Assembly: GCF_002019695.1 (NCBI RefSeq)
Contig: NZ_KV917376.1
Location: 4,591,862-4,655,861 of the forward strand
Direction of reading: 5' to 3'
Origin: Evansella clarkii
GTDB taxonomy: Bacteria > Bacillota > Bacilli > Bacillales > Salisediminibacteriaceae
DNA: 64,000 nt
Below are positions 1 to 8,043 of the stretch, piece after piece. The notes under the pieces were generated by a model. That model was given only the letters and a program-made list of their open reading frames with translations, was not told where the DNA came from and searched no databases. Position 1 is the first letter of the stretch; each line of letters begins with the position of its first letter. Made by a program: the position numbers and the translations under genes.

Positions 1-1
1 A

Positions 2-262
2 ACCCTGGAATCATGGGCGAGCGGAGTCATGTGGCCGATTTATAATGAAATGCCCTGGTCGTGGATATACTTTGTTTCTTTTGTGCTTGTCGGAACGTTT
101 GTCATCTTCAACCTCTTTATCGGGGTTATCGTAAATAACGTGGAAAAAGTTGAAACATCAGGGGAAGAAGTAAAGGATACCCACAAGGAAGTAACTGAGC
201 TTAGGGAAGAAGTGCGGGAATTGAAACAGCTCCTCGAGAAACAGCTAAAACGGGAAAACTGA
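2..262 (+). CDS. Voltage-gated sodium channel, NaChBac family (C-terminal part)
   Basis: The reading frame enters from outside the window, so only the last 86 residues are visible. They begin exactly at the selectivity filter TLESWAS, the signature of bacterial Nav channels (NaChBac of B. halodurans, NavBP of B. pseudofirmus). The inner pore helix S6 follows (about residues 25-45, ending FNLFIGVIVNNVEK), then a charged C-terminal coiled coil with heptads such as ELREEVRELKQLLEKQ, the known tetramerisation region. The voltage sensor (S1-S4) lies upstream of the window. Family role: homotetrameric plasma-membrane Na+ channel, tied to Na+ cycling, pH homeostasis, motility and chemotaxis in alkaliphiles. 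An internal ATG at 29 is not a start because homology runs through it. A terminator follows directly. Confidence 0.95.
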   Translation, partial: TLESWASGVMWPIYNEMPWSWIYFVSFVLVGTFVIFNLFIGVIVNNVEKVETSGEEVKDTHKEVTELREEVRELKQLLEKQLKREN

Positions 263-266
263 GGTT

Positions 267-297
267 GCTGCCTGGAAAAAGTCCAGGCAGCTTTTTT
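267..297 (+). terminator. Rho-independent terminator of the Na+ channel gene
   Basis: Perfect 9-bp stem GCTGCCTGG/CCAGGCAGC with a 7-nt loop, followed by six T residues, starting 5 nt after the channel stop codon. Confidence 0.93.
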
Positions 298-334
298 AAA
301 CTTTCTAACTGGAATGTTCGGAAGAAAAACGCTA

Positions 335-351
335 TGTGAGATTATCTTACA
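335..351 (+). promoter_or_regulatory. TnrA/GlnR box upstream of tnrA
   Basis: TGTGAGATTATCTTACA matches the 17-bp TnrA consensus TGTNANAWWWTMTNACA at every defined position. A possible -10 element, TATAGT, lies at 381-386. A start near 393 would put the box centre at about -50, the spacing known for TnrA-activated promoters. This suggests positive autoregulation of tnrA, as in B. subtilis. The site match is seen directly; its function is inferred. Confidence 0.85.
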
Positions 352-468
352 AATGTGAACCGGAAAGCAAACAGCCGTGATATAGTATGAATATACTGAA
401 AATAGTCAAGATCCTTATTCTTAAATGAAGCAGCCAGACTAATAACAATAAGGAAAGGAGTTCCTTTT

Positions 469-762
469 TTGTCTTATAAAGAAAAAAAAGTTATCAGCAT
501 TGGAGTAATCAGTGAATTAACAGGCCTTTCAGAAAGGCAGATCCGTTATTATGAGGAAAGGAAGCTGATTTTTCCTGACCGCAGCAAAGGAGGTACACGA
601 AAGTATTCATTCATGGATGTAGAAAAACTGGTGGACATCGCAAATAAAATAGAAGATGGTATGCAGACCTTTGAAATCCGCCGGGAGGAAAAAAGAAAAG
701 CAAATGTGCGTGATAAAATGCTTCGGGGCCAGTTAAACGCAGCCTTCAAAATGAGAAAATAA
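469..762 (+). CDS. tnrA: Nitrogen-responsive transcription regulator TnrA (MerR superfamily)
   Basis: 97 residues. The N-terminal MerR-type winged helix (about 10-75) contains [17 protein letters not shown] and [13 protein letters not shown], nearly identical to TnrA/GlnR. The short C-terminus ([15 protein letters not shown]) matches the TnrA tail that binds feedback-inhibited glutamine synthetase. I favour TnrA over GlnR because of this tail and because glnA is not next to it. Start is TTG at 469, with AAAGGAG at 454-460 placed 8 nt upstream; no ATG fits. Role: global activator and repressor under nitrogen limitation. The promoter carries a perfect TnrA box at 335-351, implying autoregulation. 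The protein is slightly shorter than the roughly 110-residue B. subtilis homologue. Confidence 0.93.
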   Translation: MSYKEKKVISIGVISELTGLSERQIRYYEERKLIFPDRSKGGTRKYSFMDVEKLVDIANKIEDGMQTFEIRREEKRKANVRDKMLRGQLNAAFKMRK

Positions 763-796
763 GCATCCTCTCTGAAAGCTCTGAGGATGCTTTTTT
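763..796 (+). terminator. Rho-independent terminator of tnrA
   Basis: 8-bp stem GCATCCTC/GAGGATGC followed by TTTTTT, directly after the tnrA stop codon. Confidence 0.93.
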
Positions 797-922
797 CATG
801 CCTGTATGAAGATGTTCAAGTCATTTATACAATAATCCTCCCTGTCCAGCCTCTGAATTTTTTCAGATTGTAAATTAGCTAATTTGGCATACTATCCAGA
901 GAAAGTAATGGAGGTGTATAAA

Positions 923-1768
923 ATGACAGTTGGCAAAAGAAGGACAGTTTATTTCCTGCTGATCACACTGGTAGTCATTATGACATCCGCCGGGGGGAAT
1001 GTTTTAGCTGCGGGATCACATACAGAGGAAGAATTGCCTAAGGCAGCAATCATAATAGATGATTTTGGCGGTGACACAGGCGGCGTCATAGACTTTTTTG
1101 AATCAGGAATACCTATAACCGCGGCAATTATGCCTTTCCTTGATGAGTCCACCGAACAAGCTGAAAAAGCAAACAAATCAGGGTTTGAAGTAATAGTGCA
1201 TTTACCGATGGAGCCAAAACGAGGAAAAAAATCCTGGCTGGGGCCGATGCCGGTTACAACTGATCTTTCAACAAAAGAGGTTAAAGAAATAGTCAGAAAG
1301 GCTATCGAAGATGTTCCTTATGCCCGTGGGCTGAATAACCATATGGGCTCTAAAGTCGTGGGCAATGAGAGGATTATGCGGGCTATTCTTGAGGTTGCCA
1401 AAGAGCATAATCTTTATTTTATCGACAGTGGTACAAGCGGTGACTCAGTCATTCCAAAACTTGCGGAAGAAATGGAAGTTCCATATGCAGTGCGGGATTC
1501 ATTTCTGGATGACAGTTATTCATCCCGTGATCACGTATTCAGACAAATGGTGAATGTCTGCCGGCTTGCGAAAGACCAGGGACAGGCAATTGCCATCGGC
1601 CATGTTGGTGTGAAAGGAAAAGATACGTTCGCAGGAATTACTGATGCTCTGCCATACTTTAAGAAAGAGAAAGTTATTATTGTGCCTGCATCTCGTCTTA
1701 TTAAAAATGAAATTGAAGAAAAGCCTGATACTTTCTGGCAGAAAAAAGCGAGGTATAAAAATGACTAA
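923..1768 (+). CDS. Exported divergent polysaccharide deacetylase family protein (YibQ/DUF610-like)
   Basis: 281 residues from ATG 923, chosen because GGAGGTG (910-916) sits 6 nt upstream; the frame could open at 884 but has no ribosome site there. A signal peptide or membrane anchor occupies about residues 1-30 (KRRTVYFLLITLVVIMTSAGG). The rest is the NodB-like TIM-barrel of the Polysacc_deac_2 family, with the metal-site Asp pair in IIIDDFGGD, HLPMEP, NNHMGS, IDSGTS and IGHVG. The family probably acts on cell-envelope glycans, but most members are uncharacterised and deacetylase activity is not proven. The stop overlaps the next gene by 8 nt, so the two are probably co-transcribed. Confidence 0.85.
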   Translation: MTVGKRRTVYFLLITLVVIMTSAGGNVLAAGSHTEEELPKAAIIIDDFGGDTGGVIDFFESGIPITAAIMPFLDESTEQAEKANKSGFEVIVHLPMEPKRGKKSWLGPMPVTTDLSTKEVKEIVRKAIEDVPYARGLNNHMGSKVVGNERIMRAILEVAKEHNLYFIDSGTSGDSVIPKLAEEMEVPYAVRDSFLDDSYSSRDHVFRQMVNVCRLAKDQGQAIAIGHVGVKGKDTFAGITDALPYFKKEKVIIVPASRLIKNEIEEKPDTFWQKKARYKND

Positions 1769-2318
1769 TACAGCCCGGACTTACGAACGTCTCGTCATGA
1801 ATATTACTGCCAAAGACGGGACTAACGTTATTCTGCGCCCTGTCAGGCAGGAAGATGCAAGTGACATAATTACAGCTGCCGATGATATAATTCGCGGAGG
1901 GCGCTTTATTCAGAAAGAAAGAGCAAGGACATTAGAGGAAGAACAATCTTTCATCAGGGAGGTGGCTGAAAAAGACAATATGTATGCTGGAGTCGTAATA
2001 GATAACAGGGTCAGAGGAATCGCAAGGCTTGTCCGTGGGGAACTGAAAATGAAACGGCATACTGCACTGTTCCGGACATGGCTCGGCAAAGAGGCACAGG
2101 GAAAAGGACTGGGGAATGCAGTAATGGAGTATACTCTCCACTGGGGAAAGATCCACGGTCTTCACAAAATTAATCTGACTGTATTCGCGTCGAATAAAGT
2201 TGCTGTTAAATTATATGAAAAGCACGGTTTTGTTACGGAAGGGGTCCAAAAGGAACAAGCCTTAATTAACGGGGAATATGACGATGAGATCTTCATGGCT
2301 TATTTTTATAATAAATAA
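1761..2318 (+). CDS. GNAT family N-acetyltransferase (RimJ/RimL type)
   Basis: 185 residues from ATG 1761, overlapping the end of the preceding deacetylase-like gene by 8 nt and suggesting translational coupling. The frame is open further upstream, but homology starts near MNITAKDG. GNAT signatures are visible: the N-terminal VILRPVRQEDA strand, the acetyl-CoA pyrophosphate-binding stretch around GKEAQGKGLGNAVM, and the C-terminal NKVAVKLYEKHGFVTEGV typical of RimI/RimL-like enzymes. Substrate unknown; amino-terminal or small-molecule amines are typical for the family. No close characterised homologue is evident from sequence alone. Confidence 0.85.
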   Translation: MTNTARTYERLVMNITAKDGTNVILRPVRQEDASDIITAADDIIRGGRFIQKERARTLEEEQSFIREVAEKDNMYAGVVIDNRVRGIARLVRGELKMKRHTALFRTWLGKEAQGKGLGNAVMEYTLHWGKIHGLHKINLTVFASNKVAVKLYEKHGFVTEGVQKEQALINGEYDDEIFMAYFYNK

Positions 2319-2343
2319 AGGAGCCTGTTTTAACGGGCCCCTT
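2318..2343. terminator. Convergent-gene hairpin, possibly bidirectional terminator
   Basis: An 8-bp stem (AAGGAGCC with GGCCCCTT, one G-T pair) spans the junction of the convergent GNAT and rocB-like genes. The minus-strand side is followed by a T-rich run, so it may terminate rocB; the plus-strand side lacks a clean T tract. Confidence 0.45.
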
Positions 2344-3970
2344 CTTCTTCATCCGCTTCTTCAAATAAAAGCTTAATACCCTTCTTCATGACTGGCGGCA
2401 GTTTTTCAAAGGAATAGGTAACATTCAGCCTTTCCAGCCAGCTGTGCGGATCACGGCCATCCGGTCCAAAATTAATCATGGACATATTTAGCTCTTCCAT
2501 CTCAGCGAGAGGTAAGTCGTAGGTGACTCCCCACAGCGGCATATTTTTTAGCAGCGGTGTTAGCGCCTCCGCCCCTCCTGGAAGAGATGTATAACTTAAA
2601 TCAGACAGCCCTGGAAAGTAGTTTACCATCTCCAGGTCAATATCCGATTCATCTTTTGCAATTTTTATCAACTCGCTGCTGAATGTATCTATAGTTTTGT
2701 CACCTTTGGAGGAAACAGGAGGATAATATGGCGGAGCATAAAATAATACAATCATCGGCGCCTTATCTTTGCATACAGATGCCATTTCATGAACTATTCT
2801 GTATGATAATTCCCTGTCATCCCCCTGAACTTCAGCCTGGAGATATGAAAGCATACGCTCTGCCTCTTCTTCCCCCACTTTGGAAACAGCAAGATCCCAT
2901 AGTTGTTCGTATGTGTATATGTTTATATTCCGTTTCCGCGGTATATAATCCAGCGTTTCCGCAAACTTTTTTTCCCGTTCATTATAATCTCTGATTATAT
3001 TTTCAGCTGCTGTTCCTGCAATCTCAAGCAGGTCCTTTGTTACTTCTTTGAGCGGCTTTCCCATGGACATTAAATTAAAAATGGTAACAGCAGCGTGAGG
3101 GATCTGAGTAGAATATTCTTCTTTTAAATCCTTCTGTATCAAATTCGCAGGCGGTGGTGTTTTTTCTTCCTCCACCTTTTCTGTAAACATAGGATTAAGT
3201 TCCAACAGGCTGGTAATGTGCGAAGCCATAAAATTTCCGTTCAATCCGGAAAAAGGTTCTGCCACATGTGCTTCCTCCCCATAACAATAAAAACCCGGAA
3301 GTATTTTACCAAGAGAACCCTGATATAAATAGCGCTGCGTATCTCCAGGATATTTTGTAAACATAGGTTCCGTGTTCCAGACGACTTTATAATTAAGGTT
3401 ATGATGCCTGGCAAGTTCCTGAAGAACAGGCACAGCAGCTCTCATTCCTGCAGAGTTTACTTCTTCATCCGGTACGGCAAGCAACATTAAATTACCTTCG
3501 AACTCCCCCGCTGCCGCAGCTTCAATCATTGACATAGAAAGTGCAATTCCAGCTTTCATATCCATTACACCCCGTCCGAAGATCCATTCATCCTTCTCCA
3601 GATCTTTCTGGACAAAATCAGGAAGGCTCTCCCGCTGTTCAAGCATTTGTACAGTCAGTTCTCTTGGACGAAAAGCGAGGTTCTTCCACTCTCCGTAATC
3701 TTCCACATCCACTACATCAAGATGGCCCATTAATATAATTGTTTCAGCTGAGGGTTCTTTCGATTTAACAAGAGCAGTAACAAACTTTCTTCCGTCGTCT
3801 GTATAGTGGGTCTGCAAATGATCGCTGTTTTCAGAAAAATATGTAAGTGTTCTGAGTTCATAATCTACAAACTCCATTATTCCGATTTCTTCCTGTGACC
3901 CGGTGACACTTGCATATTCGCAAAGTGAAATTGTCAGGGCTTTCAAACCTTCTTTTGACTGCCATTTCAT
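2330..3970 (-). CDS. rocB: M20 family metallopeptidase, RocB-like
   Basis: 546 residues, close to the length of B. subtilis RocB. Dinuclear zinc-site motifs of the M20 peptidase family are present in order: GHLDVVDVEDYG (about residue 83), GRGVMDMKAG (about 135) and PDEEVNSAG (about 166, catalytic Glu pair). RocB is linked genetically to arginine, ornithine and citrulline use, but its exact reaction is not established. No other roc genes are adjacent, so the link to arginine catabolism rests on homology only. ATG start preceded by a GGGGGGAAA ribosome site. Predicted cytoplasmic, with no signal peptide. Confidence 0.8.
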   Translation of the reverse strand: MKWQSKEGLKALTISLCEYASVTGSQEEIGIMEFVDYELRTLTYFSENSDHLQTHYTDDGRKFVTALVKSKEPSAETIILMGHLDVVDVEDYGEWKNLAFRPRELTVQMLEQRESLPDFVQKDLEKDEWIFGRGVMDMKAGIALSMSMIEAAAAGEFEGNLMLLAVPDEEVNSAGMRAAVPVLQELARHHNLNYKVVWNTEPMFTKYPGDTQRYLYQGSLGKILPGFYCYGEEAHVAEPFSGLNGNFMASHITSLLELNPMFTEKVEEEKTPPPANLIQKDLKEEYSTQIPHAAVTIFNLMSMGKPLKEVTKDLLEIAGTAAENIIRDYNEREKKFAETLDYIPRKRNINIYTYEQLWDLAVSKVGEEEAERMLSYLQAEVQGDDRELSYRIVHEMASVCKDKAPMIVLFYAPPYYPPVSSKGDKTIDTFSSELIKIAKDESDIDLEMVNYFPGLSDLSYTSLPGGAEALTPLLKNMPLWGVTYDLPLAEMEELNMSMINFGPDGRDPHSWLERLNVTYSFEKLPPVMKKGIKLLFEEADEEEGAR

Positions 3971-4054
3971 TCAGTTTCCCCCCTGCAAGAGATGTATTTA
4001 TTGTCGATTACTCTTTTATTATCATACAATTTATTCAGAGAGGTTTAAAGGTCT

Positions 4055-4297
4055 TTATTTTACCTGATGAAACTGCAGCACTACTGCTGGTTCTTTGTCT
4101 ATATAAACAACCTGCGTTTTATATCCTTCTTCTTTTCTTGCTCTGAATGTTCTTTCTGTTACCGGTCTTTTTGTTCCCCACTGCAGCGTGGAGATGTCCT
4201 CCCATGATCCATTTGTAATCATTTCCTGTTTATAATAATATTTATTGCCTGAAGGATATGTTTCACATATATATTTTACAGTTTGTCTGCTGTGCAT
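4055..4297 (-). CDS. Small hypothetical protein
   Basis: 80 residues, not recognised. An excellent ribosome site (GAGGTGATG, about 6 nt before the ATG) supports a real gene. The protein is polar with many aromatics (YICETYPSGNKYYYKQEM) and no membrane segment or signal. It stands alone between the divergent rocB-like gene and darB. It could be a small DNA- or RNA-binding protein, but nothing in the sequence proves it. Confidence 0.6.
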   Translation of the reverse strand: MHSRQTVKYICETYPSGNKYYYKQEMITNGSWEDISTLQWGTKRPVTERTFRARKEEGYKTQVVYIDKEPAVVLQFHQVK

Positions 4298-4370
4298 TTT
4301 TCATCACCTCAGCAGATAGTATTAGCACGTGAAACAGCGGCTAAACAGAGGGACAAGCTGAAATTAACAA

Positions 4371-4385
4371 ATGTAAGCGTTTTCT
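4371..4385 (+). promoter_or_regulatory. cre-like CcpA site upstream of darB
   Basis: ATGTAAGCGTTTTCT matches the catabolite-responsive element consensus with one mismatch, an A to T change near the 3' end. It lies immediately upstream of the predicted -35 of darB, so CcpA could activate or modulate this promoter. Function inferred. Confidence 0.5.
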
Positions 4386-4387
4386 TT

Positions 4388-4416
4388 TTGACTTTTTTTC
4401 ATCCAGCCACTAACAT
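4388..4416 (+). promoter_or_regulatory. Predicted sigma-A promoter of darB
   Basis: -35 TTGACT (4388-4393) and -10 TAACAT (4411-4416) with a 17-bp spacer, about 65 bp before the darB start. Directly preceded by a cre-like site. Confidence 0.55.
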
Positions 4417-4482
4417 AGTATATAGATATAAAGTTTACATTTTCCCCCTAATATAAATCTCATAAAAGAAAGTGTGCATTTT

Positions 4483-4932
4483 ATGCAAAAACTTGATGAT
4501 TGGAATATTCTTGATAACAAGATCACACCATTTATGATTCCGGCAGAAAAAGTTGCCCATGTACACCCGGACAATACACTGGAACACGCTCTGTTAGTGC
4601 TGATAAAATCTGGTTATACAGCAATTCCTGTACTTGATACTTCCTTTAAATTGCATGGTTTAATAAGCAAAGCGCAGATTCTCGATTCTATTCTGGGGCT
4701 TGAGCGTATAGAGCCTGAACGGCTTCAGAATACAAAAGTTGACGGAGTAATGACTTCTTCCCTTGCATGCATAAACGATTCAGATACATTTGAAAGAGCA
4801 CTATCCTATTCCATTAACCATCCATTCGTGTGCGTGGAGAATTCAGACGGTGAATTCATGGGGATTATTACACGAAGCAAACTTCTGGCTTATCTGAATG
4901 GCTATTTGCATGAATCGAGAAAAAAAACATAG
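4483..4932 (+). CDS. darB: c-di-AMP-binding CBS protein DarB (YkuL/CbpB)
   Basis: 149 residues from ATG 4483; the frame also allows GTG 4474, but AGAAAG (4467-4472) is better spaced for 4483. Two CBS domains (about 18-75 and 85-140) make a Bateman module. DNTLEHALLVLIKSGYTAIP and HGLISKAQILDSILGLERIE closely match B. subtilis DarB. In B. subtilis apo-DarB stimulates the (p)ppGpp synthetase Rel and pyruvate carboxylase, and c-di-AMP binding prevents this, linking potassium status to the stringent response. Monocistronic: own promoter and terminator, with a cre-like element. Confidence 0.92.
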   Translation: MQKLDDWNILDNKITPFMIPAEKVAHVHPDNTLEHALLVLIKSGYTAIPVLDTSFKLHGLISKAQILDSILGLERIEPERLQNTKVDGVMTSSLACINDSDTFERALSYSINHPFVCVENSDGEFMGIITRSKLLAYLNGYLHESRKKT

Positions 4933-4948
4933 CTGTAGGACAAATAAG

Positions 4949-4975
4949 CACCCCTGCTGAAAAGGGGTGTTTTTA
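4949..4975 (+). terminator. Rho-independent terminator of darB
   Basis: 6-bp GC-rich stem CACCCC/GGGGTG with a short loop, followed by a T-rich tail. Confidence 0.85.
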
Positions 4976-5104
4976 TTTTCTCCTCAGAAACTGAGGGTTC
5001 CGGCAAATTTTTATACTGCAAGACTCCATTCTGACAAATTACCCTTTATTATGCTACAGTAAGTATGAAAACCCCGATGAGACAGATGAAAAGGAGCTGT
5101 AATT

Positions 5105-6133
5105 ATGAATGCAAAGTTGTTTTCTCCGTATGAAGTAAAAGGTGTTTCCATAAAAAACCGCATCGTTATGTCGCCAATGTGTATGTATTCATCATATAGC
5201 AAGGACGGGAAAATCAGTGACTGGCATTATCCCCATTACATAAGCCGAGCTGTCGGCCAGGCAGGGTTAATAATGATAGAAGCCACCGCAGTAACAGAAC
5301 AGGGAGTTATTTCTGACCAGGATCTTGGTATATGGTCAGACGAACATATTGAAGGACTTAAAAAACTCACCACAGGAATGAAACAATATGGTTCAAAAAC
5401 AGCGATTCAGCTGGCCCATGCTGGTCGAAAATCCCTGTATGACGGCGAAATTGTTGCCCCTTCCCCAATTGCTTTCGATGAGAAGAGCAAAAAGCCGAAG
5501 GAAATGACTGTGGAAGAAATAAAAGAAACGGTGAAAGCATTTAAAGAAGGAGCACGCCGTTCAAAGGAAGCTGGTTTTGATATTATTGAGATCCACGGAG
5601 CTCACGGATATTTAATTAACCAGTTCCTCTCCCCGCTCACAAATAAACGGGAGGATGAATATGGAGGAAGCAGGGATAACCGTTTCCGCTTACTGAAAGA
5701 AGTAATCGAAGCGGTCAAAACAGAATGGGACGGCCCTCTGTTTACAAGAATTTCTGCAGATGAATACCACGAAGATGGTAATAAAATGGAGGACTTCGTT
5801 TATTTTTCAACAGAGATGAAAGAACTTGGTGTTGATCTGATTGACTGCAGCTCCGGAGCTGTAGTAAGAGCACGTATTTCACCTTATCCTGGCTACCAGG
5901 TACGCTATGCCGAGACAATCAGGAAAGAAGCAGGAATTGCTACTGGAGCAGTTGGTATGATTACTTCTGGTATTCAGGCCGAAGAAATACTTCGAAATGA
6001 ACGGGCTGACCTGATTTTTATCGGAAGACCTTTCCTGAGAGATCCATACTGGCCAAGAACAGCTGCTGGTGAGCTTGGAGTGGAACTGGATCCTCCATAC
6101 CAATACAGCAGGGGCTGGCAGGCAGTTAACTGA
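5105..6133 (+). CDS. namA: NADPH dehydrogenase NamA (YqjM), old yellow enzyme
   Basis: 342 residues with the FMN-binding TIM-barrel of the thermophilic-like OYE subclass. Cys26 and Tyr28 in SPMCMYS are the residues that tune FMN and bind substrate in Yqj[22 protein letters not shown] carries the His pair that binds the carbonyl, and [14 protein letters not shown] is the C-terminal active-site segment. It reduces activated C=C bonds of alpha,beta-unsaturated carbonyls and nitro compounds using NADPH, and probably serves detoxification or the oxidative-stress response. AAAAGGAGCTG ribosome site before ATG 5105. Monocistronic, ending in a strong terminator. Confidence 0.95.
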   Translation: MNAKLFSPYEVKGVSIKNRIVMSPMCMYSSYSKDGKISDWHYPHYISRAVGQAGLIMIEATAVTEQGVISDQDLGIWSDEHIEGLKKLTTGMKQYGSKTAIQLAHAGRKSLYDGEIVAPSPIAFDEKSKKPKEMTVEEIKETVKAFKEGARRSKEAGFDIIEIHGAHGYLINQFLSPLTNKREDEYGGSRDNRFRLLKEVIEAVKTEWDGPLFTRISADEYHEDGNKMEDFVYFSTEMKELGVDLIDCSSGAVVRARISPYPGYQVRYAETIRKEAGIATGAVGMITSGIQAEEILRNERADLIFIGRPFLRDPYWPRTAAGELGVELDPPYQYSRGWQAVN

Positions 6134-6166
6134 TGCCTGCAAATATCCTGCAGCTGTATACAAATA

Positions 6167-6216
6167 AAAAAAGGCTGTGTGTTCCATTAGAGAACACACA
6201 GCCTTTTTTATTTTTT
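6167..6216 (+). terminator. Strong terminator after namA
   Basis: Stem of about 18 bp: an A-run plus GGCTGTGTGTTC pairs with GAACACACAGCC plus a T-run. The A/T symmetry would also allow it to work on the other strand. Confidence 0.93.
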
Positions 6217-6278
6217 CTGTCCACTTTTACATGAAATAAAAGACTTGAACCCCATACTATAATACGGAGGCGATGAGT

Positions 6279-7169
6279 ATGAAATATTTCAGTTTATTTA
6301 TCTTAGCTGCATTATTACAATTAAATACAGGGGATGAAAGTATTATTCTTACACATGAAGGAAATACTCTCGCAACAGTGGCACATACTGCGTTAACCTC
6401 CGATATTCTGGGAGGGCCTCATATTGATGAGAATAAATTTGAGGAGTTTCTCGCTAAGCTTGATTCACAGGTTTATAAAGAACCGGTGAATGCTAAAATT
6501 GATAAAAGCGGCCGGATAATTGGAGGAAAACCCGGTTATAAGCTTGATAAACAAGCTTTTTCCGAAGCATTTTTAACCTATTTTTACCGGGGAGATGGGG
6601 GGAAGATGGAAGTACCGAAGCTTGTTATCCACCCGAAAGTGGATAGTGAGCTCCTGGCAAATTTGCATGTAAGGCAGTTAAGTTCCTACGTGACTTATTT
6701 TAACATTAAAAATGAAGAACGTTCACAGAATATAGCTCTGGCTGCAGAAGCACTTGACAGCCATGTCGTATTTCCAGGTGAGGTTTTTTCTTTTAACGAT
6801 ACGGTGGGTGAAAGAACGGCTGAAAAAGGGTATCTTCCTGCACCTGTCATCGTTAAGGGTGAATTGTATGAAGGAGTGGGAGGAGGTATCTGTCAAGTAT
6901 CTTCTACTTTATTTAACGCTGTAGACATGGCAGGGGTAGAAATCCTTCAGCGTTACTCTCACAGCCGCCGTGTTTCCTACGTGCCGCCTGGAAGGGATGC
7001 TGCAGTCAGCTGGTACGGACCTGATTTTACATTCAGGAATATTCATAACCAGCCTGTGTTAATCAGAGCTGCAGTAACAGGGAATTCTCTCCTCATTCGA
7101 ATTTACTCCTCTGATGTAATTAACTATGAGAAAAGAGAAGTACCTTCTGCTCCGAAACTTTATCAGTGA
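6279..7169 (+). CDS. Exported VanW family protein (YoaR-like)
   Basis: 296 residues from ATG 6279, chosen over ATG 6273 because CGGAGG (6265-6270) is 8 nt from the former. A hydrophobic N-terminus (KYFSLFILAALLQL) suggests export. The C-terminal half (about 120-280) is the VanW domain: NIALAAEALDSHVVFPGEVFSFN, GERTAEKGYLPAPVI, GGGICQVSSTLFNA and SHSRRVSYVPPGRDAAVSW. VanW proteins accompany some vancomycin-resistance clusters and are common in Firmicutes, but no biochemical role is established. The protein is short for this group and lacks an obvious G5 domain. Transcription is convergent with the selenoprotein-like gene. Confidence 0.85.
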   Translation: MKYFSLFILAALLQLNTGDESIILTHEGNTLATVAHTALTSDILGGPHIDENKFEEFLAKLDSQVYKEPVNAKIDKSGRIIGGKPGYKLDKQAFSEAFLTYFYRGDGGKMEVPKLVIHPKVDSELLANLHVRQLSSYVTYFNIKNEERSQNIALAAEALDSHVVFPGEVFSFNDTVGERTAEKGYLPAPVIVKGELYEGVGGGICQVSSTLFNAVDMAGVEILQRYSHSRRVSYVPPGRDAAVSWYGPDFTFRNIHNQPVLIRAAVTGNSLLIRIYSSDVINYEKREVPSAPKLYQ

Positions 7170-7232
7170 GCAGATACCACTGTTAATTAAACAGAACTGC
7201 ATTGGGTTCATTCAGCCTGGGCGGAAGGTACT

Positions 7233-7290
7233 CAAAAAAAGCGCCTTTTCATCTGCTCAAACTGATTTCTCTTCAAGGGATGAAAGGCGC
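7233..7290 (-). terminator. Terminator of the redoxin (selenoprotein candidate) gene
   Basis: A long stem pairs GCGCCTTTCATC with GATGAAAAGGCGC (one bulge) around a loop of about 25 nt, followed on the minus strand by seven T residues. It lies 33 nt after the redoxin stop. Confidence 0.75.
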
Positions 7291-7322
7291 ACTGGCAGTA
7301 TTTACTTTGTTATTGTACGGCT

Positions 7323-7850
7323 TTACATTCCATCAATTACTTCTAATATGTCTTCCGCATTTTCACCAACTAAATAATCGATTTCCCGTACCATTTGTTC
7401 CGTCTCCGGATTTATTGCAGTATATCCTCTGTAAATAGCCTGCTCTTCTTCGTCAATGAAACCAAGGGAAATTCCAAGATCTCCGCTTCTGTCAGAGAGA
7501 ATACTGAAGCTAAGTCCAAGCTCCTCTTGCAGCTGCCGGTGTTCTTCAGGAGAAGCAGGGCTTATCCCATAAACGTTGACTCCTCGTTCATTAAACTCGT
7601 CCATATACGTATTCAGCTGAACCAGCTGATCAATGCAGACTGCTCAGGTTACCCCGGTAAAATAAAGATAGAGTTCTTTTTCCCCACCTGAAGGGAACAC
7701 TTCCACACTCCCGCCCTCAGTATCAGGGAGCGAGGTTCCAAGCTGTGCCGGATCGTATGACTCATATTCCCCGGCTTCGTTTTCACTGCCGCAGGCAGCC
7801 AGTATTAAGAAGAAGCTCATTAAAAGAGCTAGTGTAAATGAAGCCTTCAT
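7323..7850 (-). CDS. Lipoprotein thiol-redoxin (AhpC/TSA-like) with in-frame UGA, probable selenoprotein (UxxC)
   Basis: Read through one in-frame TGA (7644-7646), the frame gives 175 residues. Residues 1-20 are a lipoprotein signal with lipobox LAAC (Cys20). A thioredoxin-fold peroxiredoxin/TlpA-like domain follows: ELYLYFTGVT-U-AVCIDQL, then GVNVYGISPASPEEHRQLQ and LSFSILSDRSGDLGISLGF. The UGA is at position 69 and Cys at 72, so it occupies the first redox residue of a CxxC motif, the usual place for selenocysteine. Both sides stay in frame and coding. The downstream part has no ribosome site at its first ATG. A SECIS-like hairpin follows the UGA. The alternative is a nonsense mutation of a Cys codon; Sec genes would have to exist elsewhere. 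Likely an extracytoplasmic thiol oxidoreductase or peroxidase. Confidence 0.72.
7613..7646 (-). promoter_or_regulatory. Candidate bacterial SECIS element after in-frame UGA
   Basis: After the UGA (7646 to 7644) come 14 nt, then a perfect 7-bp stem TCAGCTG/CAGCTGA closing a GTT loop (7620-7622). There are 21 nt between UGA and loop, and the first loop base is G. Both agree with the bacterial SECIS rule that the apical loop lies about 16-37 nt after UGA with a G in its first two positions. Lower-stem pairing is weak. Confidence 0.6.
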
Positions 7851-8002
7851 AAACTAATACTTCCTCCTTCAAAAATCAAATGAAAAATTCCGGATTAACA
7901 AACCGCTTGTCCGGAAGAACATAATAATCATACCAGTTTTAGTATAAGCTTGAAAGCACAAGGTTCCGTATTAAATAATTTAATTAAAGAGACCATCCAA
8001 AA

Positions 8003-8024
8003 CAAAAGGCCGCAGTCACGGCCT
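8003..8024 (-). terminator. Terminator of yusF
   Basis: Perfect 6-bp stem AGGCCG/CGGCCT, then TTTTGTTTT on the minus strand, 20 nt after the yusF stop. Confidence 0.85.
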
Positions 8025-8043
8025 CTCGATTAGAACTTTATTA

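Noticed and set aside
7323..7604. Separate small gene or pseudogene fragment of the redoxin
   Set aside because: No ribosome site at its ATG and the frame continues upstream through the UGA in coding register; treated as one gene, although a nonsense mutation remains possible.
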